In this document: positions 8,528 to 16,007 of the stretch, in pieces
How positions within the stretch are numbered: position 1 is the first letter of the stretch
How the letters are laid out: every line of letters starts with the position of its first letter
Assembly: GCA_012959845.1 (NCBI GenBank)
Contig: DUCL01000159.1
Location: 1-17,472 of the forward strand
DNA from: Candidatus Poseidoniales archaeon
GTDB lineage: Archaea > Thermoplasmatota > Poseidoniia > Poseidoniales > Poseidoniaceae
Reading direction: 5' to 3'
DNA length: 17,472 bases
Notes under the pieces: model-generated
What the model was told of the DNA's origin: nothing
The model's database searches: none
The model's input: only the letters and a program-made list of their open reading frames with translations
Position numbers and translations under genes: made by a program

Positions 8528-9376
8528 TCAACTCAGTTTTACCTTATATCGGTCTCTTCCATTTGCATATAATGTGATTGTTCCATTGGATGAAACACAT
8601 ATTGCGATACATTCTGCTAGTTGCGAAATGGCCCTTGCTGCAAGGTGCCTCCCCCCTTCTCCTGATTTTGGTAAAATCCCCGCAGGAACTTGGATATATC
8701 TCCCAGCATCACTGGCAATTCCATCTCTATTGAATAGAATTGCACCATCGAGCCATGCGAATTCGGCCATTGATTCGTGATTTGCATCATCTGCGATATC
8801 TCGTTTTTCTACAGGGTGACCCTTGAATGGATTTAGAACCAAAGCGGTAGAGTATTTCCTTAGTGCTGGCAAAGCCCCGATTGCAAATAGTGCTCCAATA
8901 AAGTGCCCCTCTCTACCTCGACTACCAATATGTCTTGCTAACTCCATTATTTTAGTCAATATTTCTAGTTCAATATTGAATTCTTGTGAGATTGTGGCCA
9001 ATCTATTGGCGCTGAGCATTGTAGTATCGATTACAATTACTCCCTCAACAGGTTCGGCCAATACCACTAACATTCTCTCTCCTCTTGAGATTCGCCCTTC
9101 TCCCATCGCTTGTAAAATCAAATCGTGAACGTGATTCAAGACACCCAGTCCTTGAGCCGAAAGGTTTTCTTCCATTCTTGTAGTTTCAATTCCTGCATCA
9201 GTTAATGAATCATTTACTCGTGATTGACTAGTTAAAACAGTAAGTGGTAAGTCTTTGGGCAAGATTTCAACTATACTTTTGGCTTTGCGGGCACTAGCTG
9301 TTAACATTATTACAGCATCAAAACTTCGCCTATCGCTCTCAAGGGTACTTTTGACCAAAGAAGGTAGGTCAACCAT
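8528..9376 (-). CDS. dacZ: DacZ-type diadenylate cyclase (c-di-AMP synthase)
   Basis: This 282-residue cytosolic enzyme condenses two ATP into cyclic di-AMP, a second messenger tied to osmotic and potassium balance in euryarchaea. The C-terminal half is a DAC domain: GREGHFIGALFAIG, LVLNPFKGHP, then the DGA motif (WLDGAILF, residues about 210-212), the AGRYIQVPAG strand, and the ATP-binding GGRHLAARAIS (Arg-His at about 243-244). The bacterial RHR motif reads RHL here; I recall archaeal DacZ varying at this third position. The N-terminal ~145 residues are the alpha/beta domain typical of archaeal DacZ, and there are no membrane helices, unlike CdaA. I chose the ATG at 9376 over the TTG at 9382 because a GAGGG site lies 6 bases before it. 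It is the second gene of an operon behind the macrodomain gene. Confidence 0.9.
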   Translation of the reverse strand: MVDLPSLVKSTLESDRRSFDAVIMLTASARKAKSIVEILPKDLPLTVLTSQSRVNDSLTDAGIETTRMEENLSAQGLGVLNHVHDLILQAMGEGRISRGERMLVVLAEPVEGVIVIDTTMLSANRLATISQEFNIELEILTKIMELARHIGSRGREGHFIGALFAIGALPALRKYSTALVLNPFKGHPVEKRDIADDANHESMAEFAWLDGAILFNRDGIASDAGRYIQVPAGILPKSGEGGRHLAARAISQLAECIAICVSSNGTITLYANGRDRYKVKLS

Positions 9377-9382
9377 CAACAA

Positions 9383-9387
9383 CCCTC
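9383..9387 (-). promoter_or_regulatory. Shine-Dalgarno site of dacZ overlapping upstream stop codon
   Basis: Read on the minus strand, tgagggttgttgATG places GAGGG across the TGA stop of the macrodomain gene, with six bases before the ATG of dacZ. This fixes the dacZ start and suggests that the two genes are translationally coupled. Confidence 0.6.
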
Positions 9388-10012
9388 ATTCACTAGTTGT
9401 ATCAATTCCTGGCATTTGGTCTTCGCCTTCTCGATATACAGTTCTCAAATTATTGATGAAATTCCTTTCTTTTACAACTAGAGTAAATTCGCAAAACCCA
9501 GGGTCTTCTTCTCCATCTAATGCATTTAATAACATCTCAAGTGTTTTGCGGGCGCCTTCTCTGTGCGGGTATGAAAATATACCCATAGAAACAGGAGGTG
9601 ATACTATTGTTTTGATATCTTTATTTTCCTTTAATGTGATAAATAAGTTGACATAGGTTTCTGGAAGTAGTTCTCTTCTCGCATCATCTTGGTTTGGTCT
9701 GCGGCAATCAGGGCCAACAACATGAATAATATATTTGTAATTATCAGATAGATCATAGGGTTTTGAAACAACATTTTGGGTCACAACACAAGGAGGTTCG
9801 TTTGTTTTTCTCTTTTCCAAACAAATTTGACGTGTGAAATCTGTTAACTCTTGTCCAGCCTTTGCGTGGATTAGAGCATCCATGCCCTCACGACCAGATA
9901 GACGATTATTTGCAGGAGTGATTAGTGCATCGGCTGTGTAGTTCCACACCTCACCGCCAACAACTCTCAGAATACCCCATCTGCAGGTTCTAGCCATGTA
10001 TAGTTCTGCCAT
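9386..10012 (-). CDS. Macrodomain protein (ADP-ribose / ADP-ribosyl hydrolase type)
   Basis: A 208-residue soluble protein made almost entirely of one macro domain, which binds ADP-ribose and in many members removes it from proteins or hydrolyses O-acetyl-ADP-ribose. Seen in order: WGILRVVGGEVWNYTADAL (first strand), ITPANNRLSG with the paired Asn at about 35-36, GMDALIHAKAG, YKYIIHVVGP at about 92-101, and the phosphate-binding loop SPPVSMGIFSYPHREGAR at about 138-155. The usual glycine-rich stretch after the Asn pair is altered (SGREGMD rather than GGGGVD), so binding or catalysis may differ from MacroD-type enzymes. The last ~20 residues are polar and look unstructured. It is the first gene of an operon with dacZ, separated by only 9 bases. 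A TATA-like element precedes it. Confidence 0.85.
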   Translation of the reverse strand: MAELYMARTCRWGILRVVGGEVWNYTADALITPANNRLSGREGMDALIHAKAGQELTDFTRQICLEKRKTNEPPCVVTQNVVSKPYDLSDNYKYIIHVVGPDCRRPNQDDARRELLPETYVNLFITLKENKDIKTIVSPPVSMGIFSYPHREGARKTLEMLLNALDGEEDPGFCEFTLVVKERNFINNLRTVYREGEDQMPGIDTTSE

Positions 10013-10036
10013 CAGTTCAAGCAGGAGGGGCCGCCC

Positions 10037-10045
10037 TACATATTA
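10037..10045 (-). promoter_or_regulatory. TATA-like element of the macrodomain-dacZ operon
   Basis: Minus-strand taatatgta lies about 25-33 bases before the ATG at 10012, the right distance for a leaderless or nearly leaderless archaeal transcript. It is AT-rich within a locally GC-rich gap. A strong Shine-Dalgarno site is absent. Confidence 0.4.
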
Positions 10046-10129
10046 GGTTCGCCAATTATTGGATTAAACGCTCCAAAATCGTCGTTTCTTGCTGTGAAAT
10101 AAACGAGCCGAGAGTGGATATTATTACTC

Positions 10130-10160
10130 TAATCCCCGATAGGGCTAAACCATAATCCCC
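10130..10160 (+). repeat. Direct repeat TAATCCCC x2 upstream of the surface-protein gene
   Basis: TAATCCCC occurs at 10130-10137 and again at 10153-10160, a 23-base period, about two helical turns. The second copy ends 12 bases before the GTG start at 10173. Such spacing could serve a dimeric regulator, but this is inferred from two short copies and could be chance. Confidence 0.25.
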
Positions 10161-10172
10161 AGTCCAATATAT

Positions 10173-13100
10173 GTGAGTCTAATACGCAGTGCTATATTCT
10201 TCGCTATCATTATGATAGCGAATTCAGTACTGGTCCCAGTATTGGATAATGCTGTTGATGAACAAATTGAAGTTGCCAATGAGGAAAACCCTTGGACTCT
10301 AAAGCAAGCCTTCAATGGTTTTTATGCCAGTACGGATGATGATATTTGGAATCAAACACCATGGCAAAATATTGCAATCCCATCGGGTTTTGACCTACTT
10401 ACTGTAATCGATTACTCCGATGTTGGTGTATTGATAAACAATAATTCTGAAGCCAGTAGAACAATTGGTTGGGCATTTGTAAATGCAAGAAATATTTCTA
10501 TGGACAGAGTTTTCATTTTCAATGATAGTGGTACTCCAACCGCTGAAACGATTAATCGTGAACAATTTGAAACATATTTCATGCAACCATTTTTTGAAAT
10601 GTTGAACAATAGGACTTTGGGGAATTCACTAAATTACTTGGTTACGACAAAAGGAATCCCACTGCGAATTAATGGAGGGAGCGACAAAGCGAGTTTTGAC
10701 CAAGAATTTAGTTTACTAGGGGGCCAATACAATGCCAGCATAGGTGCCAATGGGTGGGTTCATCACCAGTATGGGCCATTGGCAGGAAAAGATATGGAGA
10801 TTTTTACAAGGCAGGAATACGGTTTCTATCTTGTGACTAGATTGACTGGCTATACAGTTGAGACTGCGCTTGGCCTGATAGAAAAAGCCAACAATTCTCT
10901 TGGACAACGAGGAACTTTTGTTCTGGATTTGGCAACTAACCGAAATGGCTCTGGATACAAGTATTGGAATAATGACTTATACACCGCCAATACGACCTTG
11001 AATGGAAGTTTGGGGCTTCCTGTTATCTTTGATGAAGAAACAGAATTCATCACCAATATTAGTAATGTAATGGGTTATGCTTCTTGGGGTAGTAACGATG
11101 GCAATTGGAATAAAAATAGATTACCAAATTCAGGTTTTGATACTGAAGATTTATCATATCAAAGTGGTGCAAAATATTGGCAATATGATTTACCTTCATT
11201 GACGGGGGGGGAAGATTTTGATTGGAATCGCACCAATGTAACTCAACGAAACGGTGATGCTTCAATCAAAGGAGAAATAACACCGGATTGCCAAGGGCTT
11301 GATGCTGAAACCACAGTTGGAATATTAGGTGAATATTTCGACAATGCTGGGGTTTCATTCAACACCAGTATAATGCCTGATTTGACAGGGAGGATTGCTG
11401 ATGCGGAAAGAATTGAGACAACATTGGATTGGTCCAGTCGCTCTGCAGCATGGCCAGGTTTAGATGATCGTTTCAAATTTGATTGGTCTGCTAGATATAC
11501 AGCATCCATTAATATTCCCGAAACAGGAGATTGGACTTTTTATGTCAATAGTGATGATGGTTCTGAACTTTGGATAGATCATGTTAGTATTGTGCAAAAC
11601 TATGGCGTCCATGCGATGATAGAAATCTCCTCCAATTTGACTTTAATTGCTGGAAACCATGACATAAGATTAGAGTTATTCGAAGGAGGAGGAGTTCATG
11701 GATTGCAGTTTAGTTGGCAAGGTCCAAATCAAAGTAAATCTATTATTCCTGCATCAGCATTTACTCTTTCTTCATCACAATTACCACAAACTAACAATCT
11801 AATACATCGTTGGGATTTTGAAGAAGGCTCAGGTTCAATCGTCAATGATTCAGTTGGCGGTGCCGATTTTACATTAACTGGAATGGATGCTTCAAATTGG
11901 GTAAATTGTGCTGATGGAAAATGCCTTCGCTTTGATGGAATAGACGATTTAGCCAAAGTAGATATTACCGATTGGTCGGGCAATTTTACAGTTTCTCAAT
12001 TTGTAATGACCAATACTACTAATCAATCCACATATGCATCTACCTTTGCGATTAGTGATGTAGCTGGTTCAAATCTTAGTTTCCAACATATGGCCAACAG
12101 TGGAAATTGGAATTTGCATAATAACCAAACGACTGATTTCTCAGAAATTCAACTCAATAGATGGTCACATCTCGCTACAGTATTTGATAACGGCACAATC
12201 CGTCAATACTTTGATGGCAATTTAGTTGCAACTAATACAATGCCTTCAGGTTCATTCAATAATATTGATGTTTACAAAATAGGCGCTAATCGAGCCGGTA
12301 GTTCATTTTTCAATGGATTCGTAGATTCGGTTTCAGTTTGGGACACTGCATTAACCAATGCTGAAGTCTTGAGTATATCTCATGAAATATTTCAAAATTG
12401 TCAGATTTATTCGGGTGTAGATGTAGAAATAACAACAGTGTGGTCCAATGTGACAATGCCCGAGAATCATACTAACCACGTTTGGATTTTGTATTCATAT
12501 GCAATGTTAGAAGGAAGAGTAGCAGGCAAATTCACCTTAGTGGCAGAAGCATACGATAATAGTGGCAATTTACTTTCAACCAACCGCAGTTCAGACAAAC
12601 AACTCTCCAGTTCTTGGAGTAGTAGAACGATGAGGTTTAGGCCGCATCTAAATGCAACATCGTTTAGAATTGGTTTGGAACTTACTCCGCAAGGTGCTAC
12701 CATTGAAGGGTCGTATTATTTTGATACGATGAGTCTAAGGGCGATAAGGCCACATATGCAGTGGGTTGATGGTTCAATTGCTGAAACTGCGGTATCAACC
12801 GGTGGCCGTTCATTCAATTGGGATACAGGTTATGGGCAATCCTTGGTTGCGGATTTACTAGAAGATGGTGCAAGTGGATTGAAGGGTTATGTCTACGAAC
12901 CTTATCTATCTGCAGTTGGTTACCCTTCAGTATTGCTGCCATCTTATGCAATGGGCTACAATCTTGCAGAATCACATGCAGCTGCTAATCGATTAACTAG
13001 TTGGATGGGTGTTGTTGTTGGAGACCCTAAAATGGCTGCTTATGCAGACATTTTCCACGACGTGGTGATATTAGATGCCCGCCAATTCAACAATGCCAGT

Positions 13101-15491
13101 CTCAATGAGATGACCACAATTCAAATTGCAATTGAGAATAGAGGAATGTCAGAAGCCAATGGGACATTAATAATTCAAGATGTACAAGGCAACAAGATTC
13201 TTTCAACTTACAACCTAACAATGCCTAAAGGGGATGTTGCAGGTTCACGAACATTACTCAATTTGACTTATTATCCCGAAAATACAGGTTGGACCGATAT
13301 TAGAATAATTTATCAAAATAGCAGTTCTGATTATCCCGAAAGGAATACACAAAACAACATGAAGCAATTACGGGTTTGGGTAAATGCGCCTCCTGCAATC
13401 GATTCAATAAGTTGTGATTCCACAGTATATTCGCGCGGTGATAATTTCATATGTACTGTGATGGCAACCGATGACATCAATGTGACATCAGTCGCAATCA
13501 AATGGTTGGTAATTGGAGAAGGAATCACTCAAGAAACTGGAACTTGGGTTTCTCAAAATACGGGTAGAGTTGATCAAAGCAGATGGCAAACATCTATCAT
13601 GATTCCAACAACATCCAATTTGGGATACTTAGCATTACAAGCATTTGTAGAAGACGTAAGCGGCCAAATCACAACATTAACGGAATTCAATGTAAGTCAA
13701 GTCACTAATGCTAGCGCGTTGTGGTTCGGACCACATGTAGGGGGAGTGGATGATGCGCAATGGGTTGGAGCCACTTCGCTACCAAATCATCCCAGCCAAG
13801 GAATATATCGGGGAGAAAATATTACACTCCGCAGTTGTGTCTTGGATGCAGATTTATTTATTGATTCAGAAATCCCCTCAGTACAAGTTTCAAGAGGAGA
13901 CATAACCAATTTGTCATATGTTGCTCAAAATGATTCCAATCATCATTGTTTTGTCGGCGATTATTCTTTACAAATAGGTCAATCATTAACGGATTTGACT
14001 TTTGAGTTGTATTCGGTTGATGGCATACTATTGAATAGTCGTCAAATTGAAGTTGCTGATAGAGTTCCTGAAGTTGAGATATCGGTTGTTGATTTAGACG
14101 GAGAAACTTTGAGTAGAGTTCTAGGAGGTGGAGATGAATTTGTTAAGATAGTCATTACCGATGTAGATGACCCATTATCACCTATTATCGGTGACCTTAA
14201 CATTACTTGGCCAGGCGCTGAAAGGCTAACTTATCCAATTGACATTCTTGAAGGAAGTAATACAATGCTCGTGGAGTTGCCAGTTGTTGGAGTTCCCTTA
14301 GAATCTGGTAATCTGGTCGTTGATGCCAAAATATCAGGAAAACATGGTGCAAGTCAAAGTAAACAATTTGAAATTCCTTTAATTTTGACCTTGCCCGAAA
14401 TTGTTGATTATTCAATTTGTAATTGGTTAGGGCCAATTGATGAATTGATGTTTGGAAAAACAGCAACTCTAACCTTAGTAATCGATAGTGAGAGGCCGAT
14501 AGAATCCATAACAGCATCACTCTATCAGGAGAATTGGGTTGTTTCTGCACCAGAGGTCGAACAACCAGTCTGGTCACAACCAGATGAAAACTGCCTCAAT
14601 TCAAGCATAGAGGGAGAAGTGGTTTACTTTAGAGTGAAATTAGATTCATCATTTACTGATGATGGTGGAACATTAACCTTCACTGTAAAAAACATAGATG
14701 GATTATCTAGTTCCGGACAAATCCCCCTTCGGTTTGTTCATGCGCCACCAGTGATAATGGTAGTTGCTGAAAATGAGGTTGCTGCAGGAGAGGACCTCTA
14801 TGTCAACGGATTTGTTAACGATGCTGACGGTTTGTCTGATGTTACCTGTTTCTATTATGTGGCACAAGGTAACCAAAGTTTGGCCAATATTCAATCCTTG
14901 TTCTTAGGATATCCATTAGATGACTTTGATGATGAGTTACTATATCCAGTGCCTATTGGACTTGCAAATCAATCAATCAGTGTTTCATATTCTTGTGCAG
15001 ATTCTAATGGTGGATATGATAATGTTACAATAGAAGTCAATATATTGCCTCCTTTGCCTTGTAATAATTGTAGTGGCGAAGTCCAACCGAGCCAAAACCA
15101 AAGCACTTCTGCTCAACCACCAATCTCGCTTTATTTGGTGATAGCAATTGTGATTATTTCAATAATTATTTCCCTATTGTTGTTCTTGTACAAGAATAAA
15201 CCTGCTGAAGAAGAAATTGATTGGAGTTCATTAAATCAAAATCAGCAGTCCGAAAAATTGGTGGTCGAGATTCCCGAATCAGAAGTGGATGTATTATTTG
15301 AAGGGCAGTCTGCAGATGAAGAATTGTTACAACAGTTGCCAAGTGATGAACTTGAATTGCCTGAAGGCTGGACCATAGGCGAATATTCTGAATGGCTAAA
15401 GGGGCCATTGCCTGATGGATGGGAAGAAGAGCAATGGCGGCTATTTAGTGGCGAAAAATTGGCGATTATTGAAAGCCAAGACATATTGTGA
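10173..15491 (+). CDS. Giant surface protein: TIGR03790-like domain split by PA14, LamG and jelly-roll modules
   Basis: The protein has 1772 residues from GTG at 10173 (an overlapping ATG at 10171 meets a stop at once). Residues 1-27 form a signal peptide. About 70-311 match the start of a TIGR03790-type domain (VGVLINNNSEASRTIGW, YLVTTKGIPLRI, VMGYASWGSND). This domain resumes only at about 863-957 (AETAVSTGGRSF, LKGYVYEPYLSAVGYPSVL, GVVVGDPKMAAY). Between them lie the first half of a CBM4/9-like jelly roll (317-373), a PA14 domain (381-530; GEYFDN, WTFYVNSDDGSELWID), a LamG-like domain (545-738; HRWDFEEGSG, LRFDGIDD) and the second jelly-roll half (743-862, ending GSYYFDTMSL). A CARDB-like repeat (about 965-1068) and Ig-like repeats follow, then a membrane helix (1651-1674) and an acidic cytoplasmic tail with two P(E/D)GW motifs. 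Many N-glycosylation sequons are present. It is probably glycan-binding and surface-anchored; TIGR03790 activity is unknown to me. Confidence 0.85.
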   Translation: MSLIRSAIFFAIIMIANSVLVPVLDNAVDEQIEVANEENPWTLKQAFNGFYASTDDDIWNQTPWQNIAIPSGFDLLTVIDYSDVGVLINNNSEASRTIGWAFVNARNISMDRVFIFNDSGTPTAETINREQFETYFMQPFFEMLNNRTLGNSLNYLVTTKGIPLRINGGSDKASFDQEFSLLGGQYNASIGANGWVHHQYGPLAGKDMEIFTRQEYGFYLVTRLTGYTVETALGLIEKANNSLGQRGTFVLDLATNRNGSGYKYWNNDLYTANTTLNGSLGLPVIFDEETEFITNISNVMGYASWGSNDGNWNKNRLPNSGFDTEDLSYQSGAKYWQYDLPSLTGGEDFDWNRTNVTQRNGDASIKGEITPDCQGLDAETTVGILGEYFDNAGVSFNTSIMPDLTGRIADAERIETTLDWSSRSAAWPGLDDRFKFDWSARYTASINIPETGDWTFYVNSDDGSELWIDHVSIVQNYGVHAMIEISSNLTLIAGNHDIRLELFEGGGVHGLQFSWQGPNQSKSIIPASAFTLSSSQLPQTNNLIHRWDFEEGSGSIVNDSVGGADFTLTGMDASNWVNCADGKCLRFDGIDDLAKVDITDWSGNFTVSQFVMTNTTNQSTYASTFAISDVAGSNLSFQHMANSGNWNLHNNQTTDFSEIQLNRWSHLATVFDNGTIRQYFDGNLVATNTMPSGSFNNIDVYKIGANRAGSSFFNGFVDSVSVWDTALTNAEVLSISHEIFQNCQIYSGVDVEITTVWSNVTMPENHTNHVWILYSYAMLEGRVAGKFTLVAEAYDNSGNLLSTNRSSDKQLSSSWSSRTMRFRPHLNATSFRIGLELTPQGATIEGSYYFDTMSLRAIRPHMQWVDGSIAETAVSTGGRSFNWDTGYGQSLVADLLEDGASGLKGYVYEPYLSAVGYPSVLLPSYAMGYNLAESHAAANRLTSWMGVVVGDPKMAAYADIFHDVVILDARQFNNASLNEMTTIQIAIENRGMSEANGTLIIQDVQGNKILSTYNLTMPKGDVAGSRTLLNLTYYPENTGWTDIRIIYQNSSSDYPERNTQNNMKQLRVWVNAPPAIDSISCDSTVYSRGDNFICTVMATDDINVTSVAIKWLVIGEGITQETGTWVSQNTGRVDQSRWQTSIMIPTTSNLGYLALQAFVEDVSGQITTLTEFNVSQVTNASALWFGPHVGGVDDAQWVGATSLPNHPSQGIYRGENITLRSCVLDADLFIDSEIPSVQVSRGDITNLSYVAQNDSNHHCFVGDYSLQIGQSLTDLTFELYSVDGILLNSRQIEVADRVPEVEISVVDLDGETLSRVLGGGDEFVKIVITDVDDPLSPIIGDLNITWPGAERLTYPIDILEGSNTMLVELPVVGVPLESGNLVVDAKISGKHGASQSKQFEIPLILTLPEIVDYSICNWLGPIDELMFGKTATLTLVIDSERPIESITASLYQENWVVSAPEVEQPVWSQPDENCLNSSIEGEVVYFRVKLDSSFTDDGGTLTFTVKNIDGLSSSGQIPLRFVHAPPVIMVVAENEVAAGEDLYVNGFVNDADGLSDVTCFYYVAQGNQSLANIQSLFLGYPLDDFDDELLYPVPIGLANQSISVSYSCADSNGGYDNVTIEVNILPPLPCNNCSGEVQPSQNQSTSAQPPISLYLVIAIVIISIIISLLLFLYKNKPAEEEIDWSSLNQNQQSEKLVVEIPESEVDVLFEGQSADEELLQQLPSDELELPEGWTIGEYSEWLKGPLPDGWEEEQWRLFSGEKLAIIESQDIL
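11204..11211 (+). repeat. G8 homopolymer inside the surface-protein gene
   Basis: Eight consecutive G within an AT-rich coding region encode part of LTGGED. It is the longest G run I noticed in the window. A one-base change here would shift the frame about 350 residues into the protein. Confidence 0.8.
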
Positions 15492-15542
15492 TCACAGAAC
15501 TTTGAATAGAAGTCTTCATGTTCTCCCTACTGTTGGTCCTGC

Positions 15543-15785
15543 ATGAGTCAAATGGCAGTCGGATATGTTCTCATCAATGTCGCACCAGGTCAAGAGCATC
15601 AAGCATACTTGGCAGTAAAGGATTTACAATATGTTGTTGATGCAACATTATTGTTTGGAGACCATGATTTAATTGTCAAGTTAGAAGCAGATAGTTTGGC
15701 TATAATTGCTAAGGCTGTTGTTGAAACAATACGTCAAGTTCCTGGTGTTACCGATACCAAGACTTTAGCCGGCGCTGAATTGTGA
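15543..15785 (+). CDS. Stand-alone Lrp/AsnC effector (RAM) domain protein
   Basis: An 80-residue protein corresponding to only the C-terminal ligand-binding domain of Lrp/AsnC regulators. The pattern MAVGYVLINVAPGQEHQAY, then VVDATLLFGDHDLIVKLEA, then IRQVPGVTDTKTL follows the beta-alpha-beta-beta-alpha-beta fold, with the GDHDLIVK strand being the most typical part. No helix-turn-helix is present upstream. Such single-domain proteins assemble as dimers or octamers and bind amino acids or other small ligands, possibly modulating partner regulators. Start is ATG at 15543; Met4 at 15552 is an alternative. It begins 51 bases after the surface-protein stop on the same strand, so it may be cotranscribed or have its own promoter. 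The ligand is not predictable from sequence. Confidence 0.85.
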   Translation: MSQMAVGYVLINVAPGQEHQAYLAVKDLQYVVDATLLFGDHDLIVKLEADSLAIIAKAVVETIRQVPGVTDTKTLAGAEL

Positions 15786-15867
15786 AATAGCGAAATGTTA
15801 TTTTATTGCCAATAATCAATAATTAACTATTTCATTATTTTTCATTTACAAAAAGATATGACTTTTG

Positions 15868-15902
15868 AAAGCGTTGTGCTGCGTCTCTACATGCGCTTTT
15901 TT
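15868..15902 (+). terminator. Hairpin followed by T6, first of two
   Basis: AAAGCG at 15868-15873 pairs with CGCTTT at 15894-15899, and the stem can be extended by GTG with CAT across a bulge. The T run reaches 15902. It sits 82 bases after the RAM gene stop and is a plausible terminator for that transcript, or the end of a small RNA. Confidence 0.45.
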
Positions 15903-15919
15903 GCTCGTGGAAAGGGGTA

Positions 15920-15954
15920 CTGCGGGCCTTATATGGCGCAGTAATGCGTTTTTT
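15920..15954 (+). terminator. Hairpin followed by T6, second of two
   Basis: CTGCG (from 15920) pairs with CGCAG (ending 15941), with an inner CC/GG pairing around the loop ttatat. A T6 run at 15949-15954 follows. The sequence before the T run (ATGCG) repeats that of the first hairpin (ATGCGC). It lies just upstream of the MC1 promoter and could insulate it. Confidence 0.45.
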
Positions 15955-15962
15955 CGGCAAAA

Positions 15963-16000
15963 GGTTTAAGTGCTAAACGTTAAAGTGGGAGACCGGAGGT
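15963..16000 (+). promoter_or_regulatory. Promoter (TTTAAG) and strong Shine-Dalgarno site of the MC1 gene
   Basis: TTTAAG at 15964-15969 resembles an archaeal TATA box, about 39-44 bases before the ATG at 16008. GGAGGT at 15995-16000 is a near-perfect Shine-Dalgarno sequence with 7 bases to the ATG. This is the best ribosome-binding site in the window and fits a highly translated chromatin protein. Confidence 0.6.
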
Positions 16001-16007
16001 TATCCTA

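Noticed and set aside
9255..9656. A 133-codon open frame on the plus strand spanning the dacZ-macrodomain junction
   Set aside because: It is antisense to two confidently assigned genes and its protein has low-complexity Ser/Ile/Leu composition typical of a shadow frame.
14203..14577. A 124-codon antisense open frame within the second surface-protein gene
   Set aside because: No family resemblance or start context; the opposite strand encodes continuous Ig-like sequence.
15543..15785. RCK_C (TrkA-C) domain that could be a c-di-AMP receptor
   Set aside because: The strand pattern and GDHDLIVK motif fit the Lrp/AsnC RAM domain better, so no link to dacZ is claimed.
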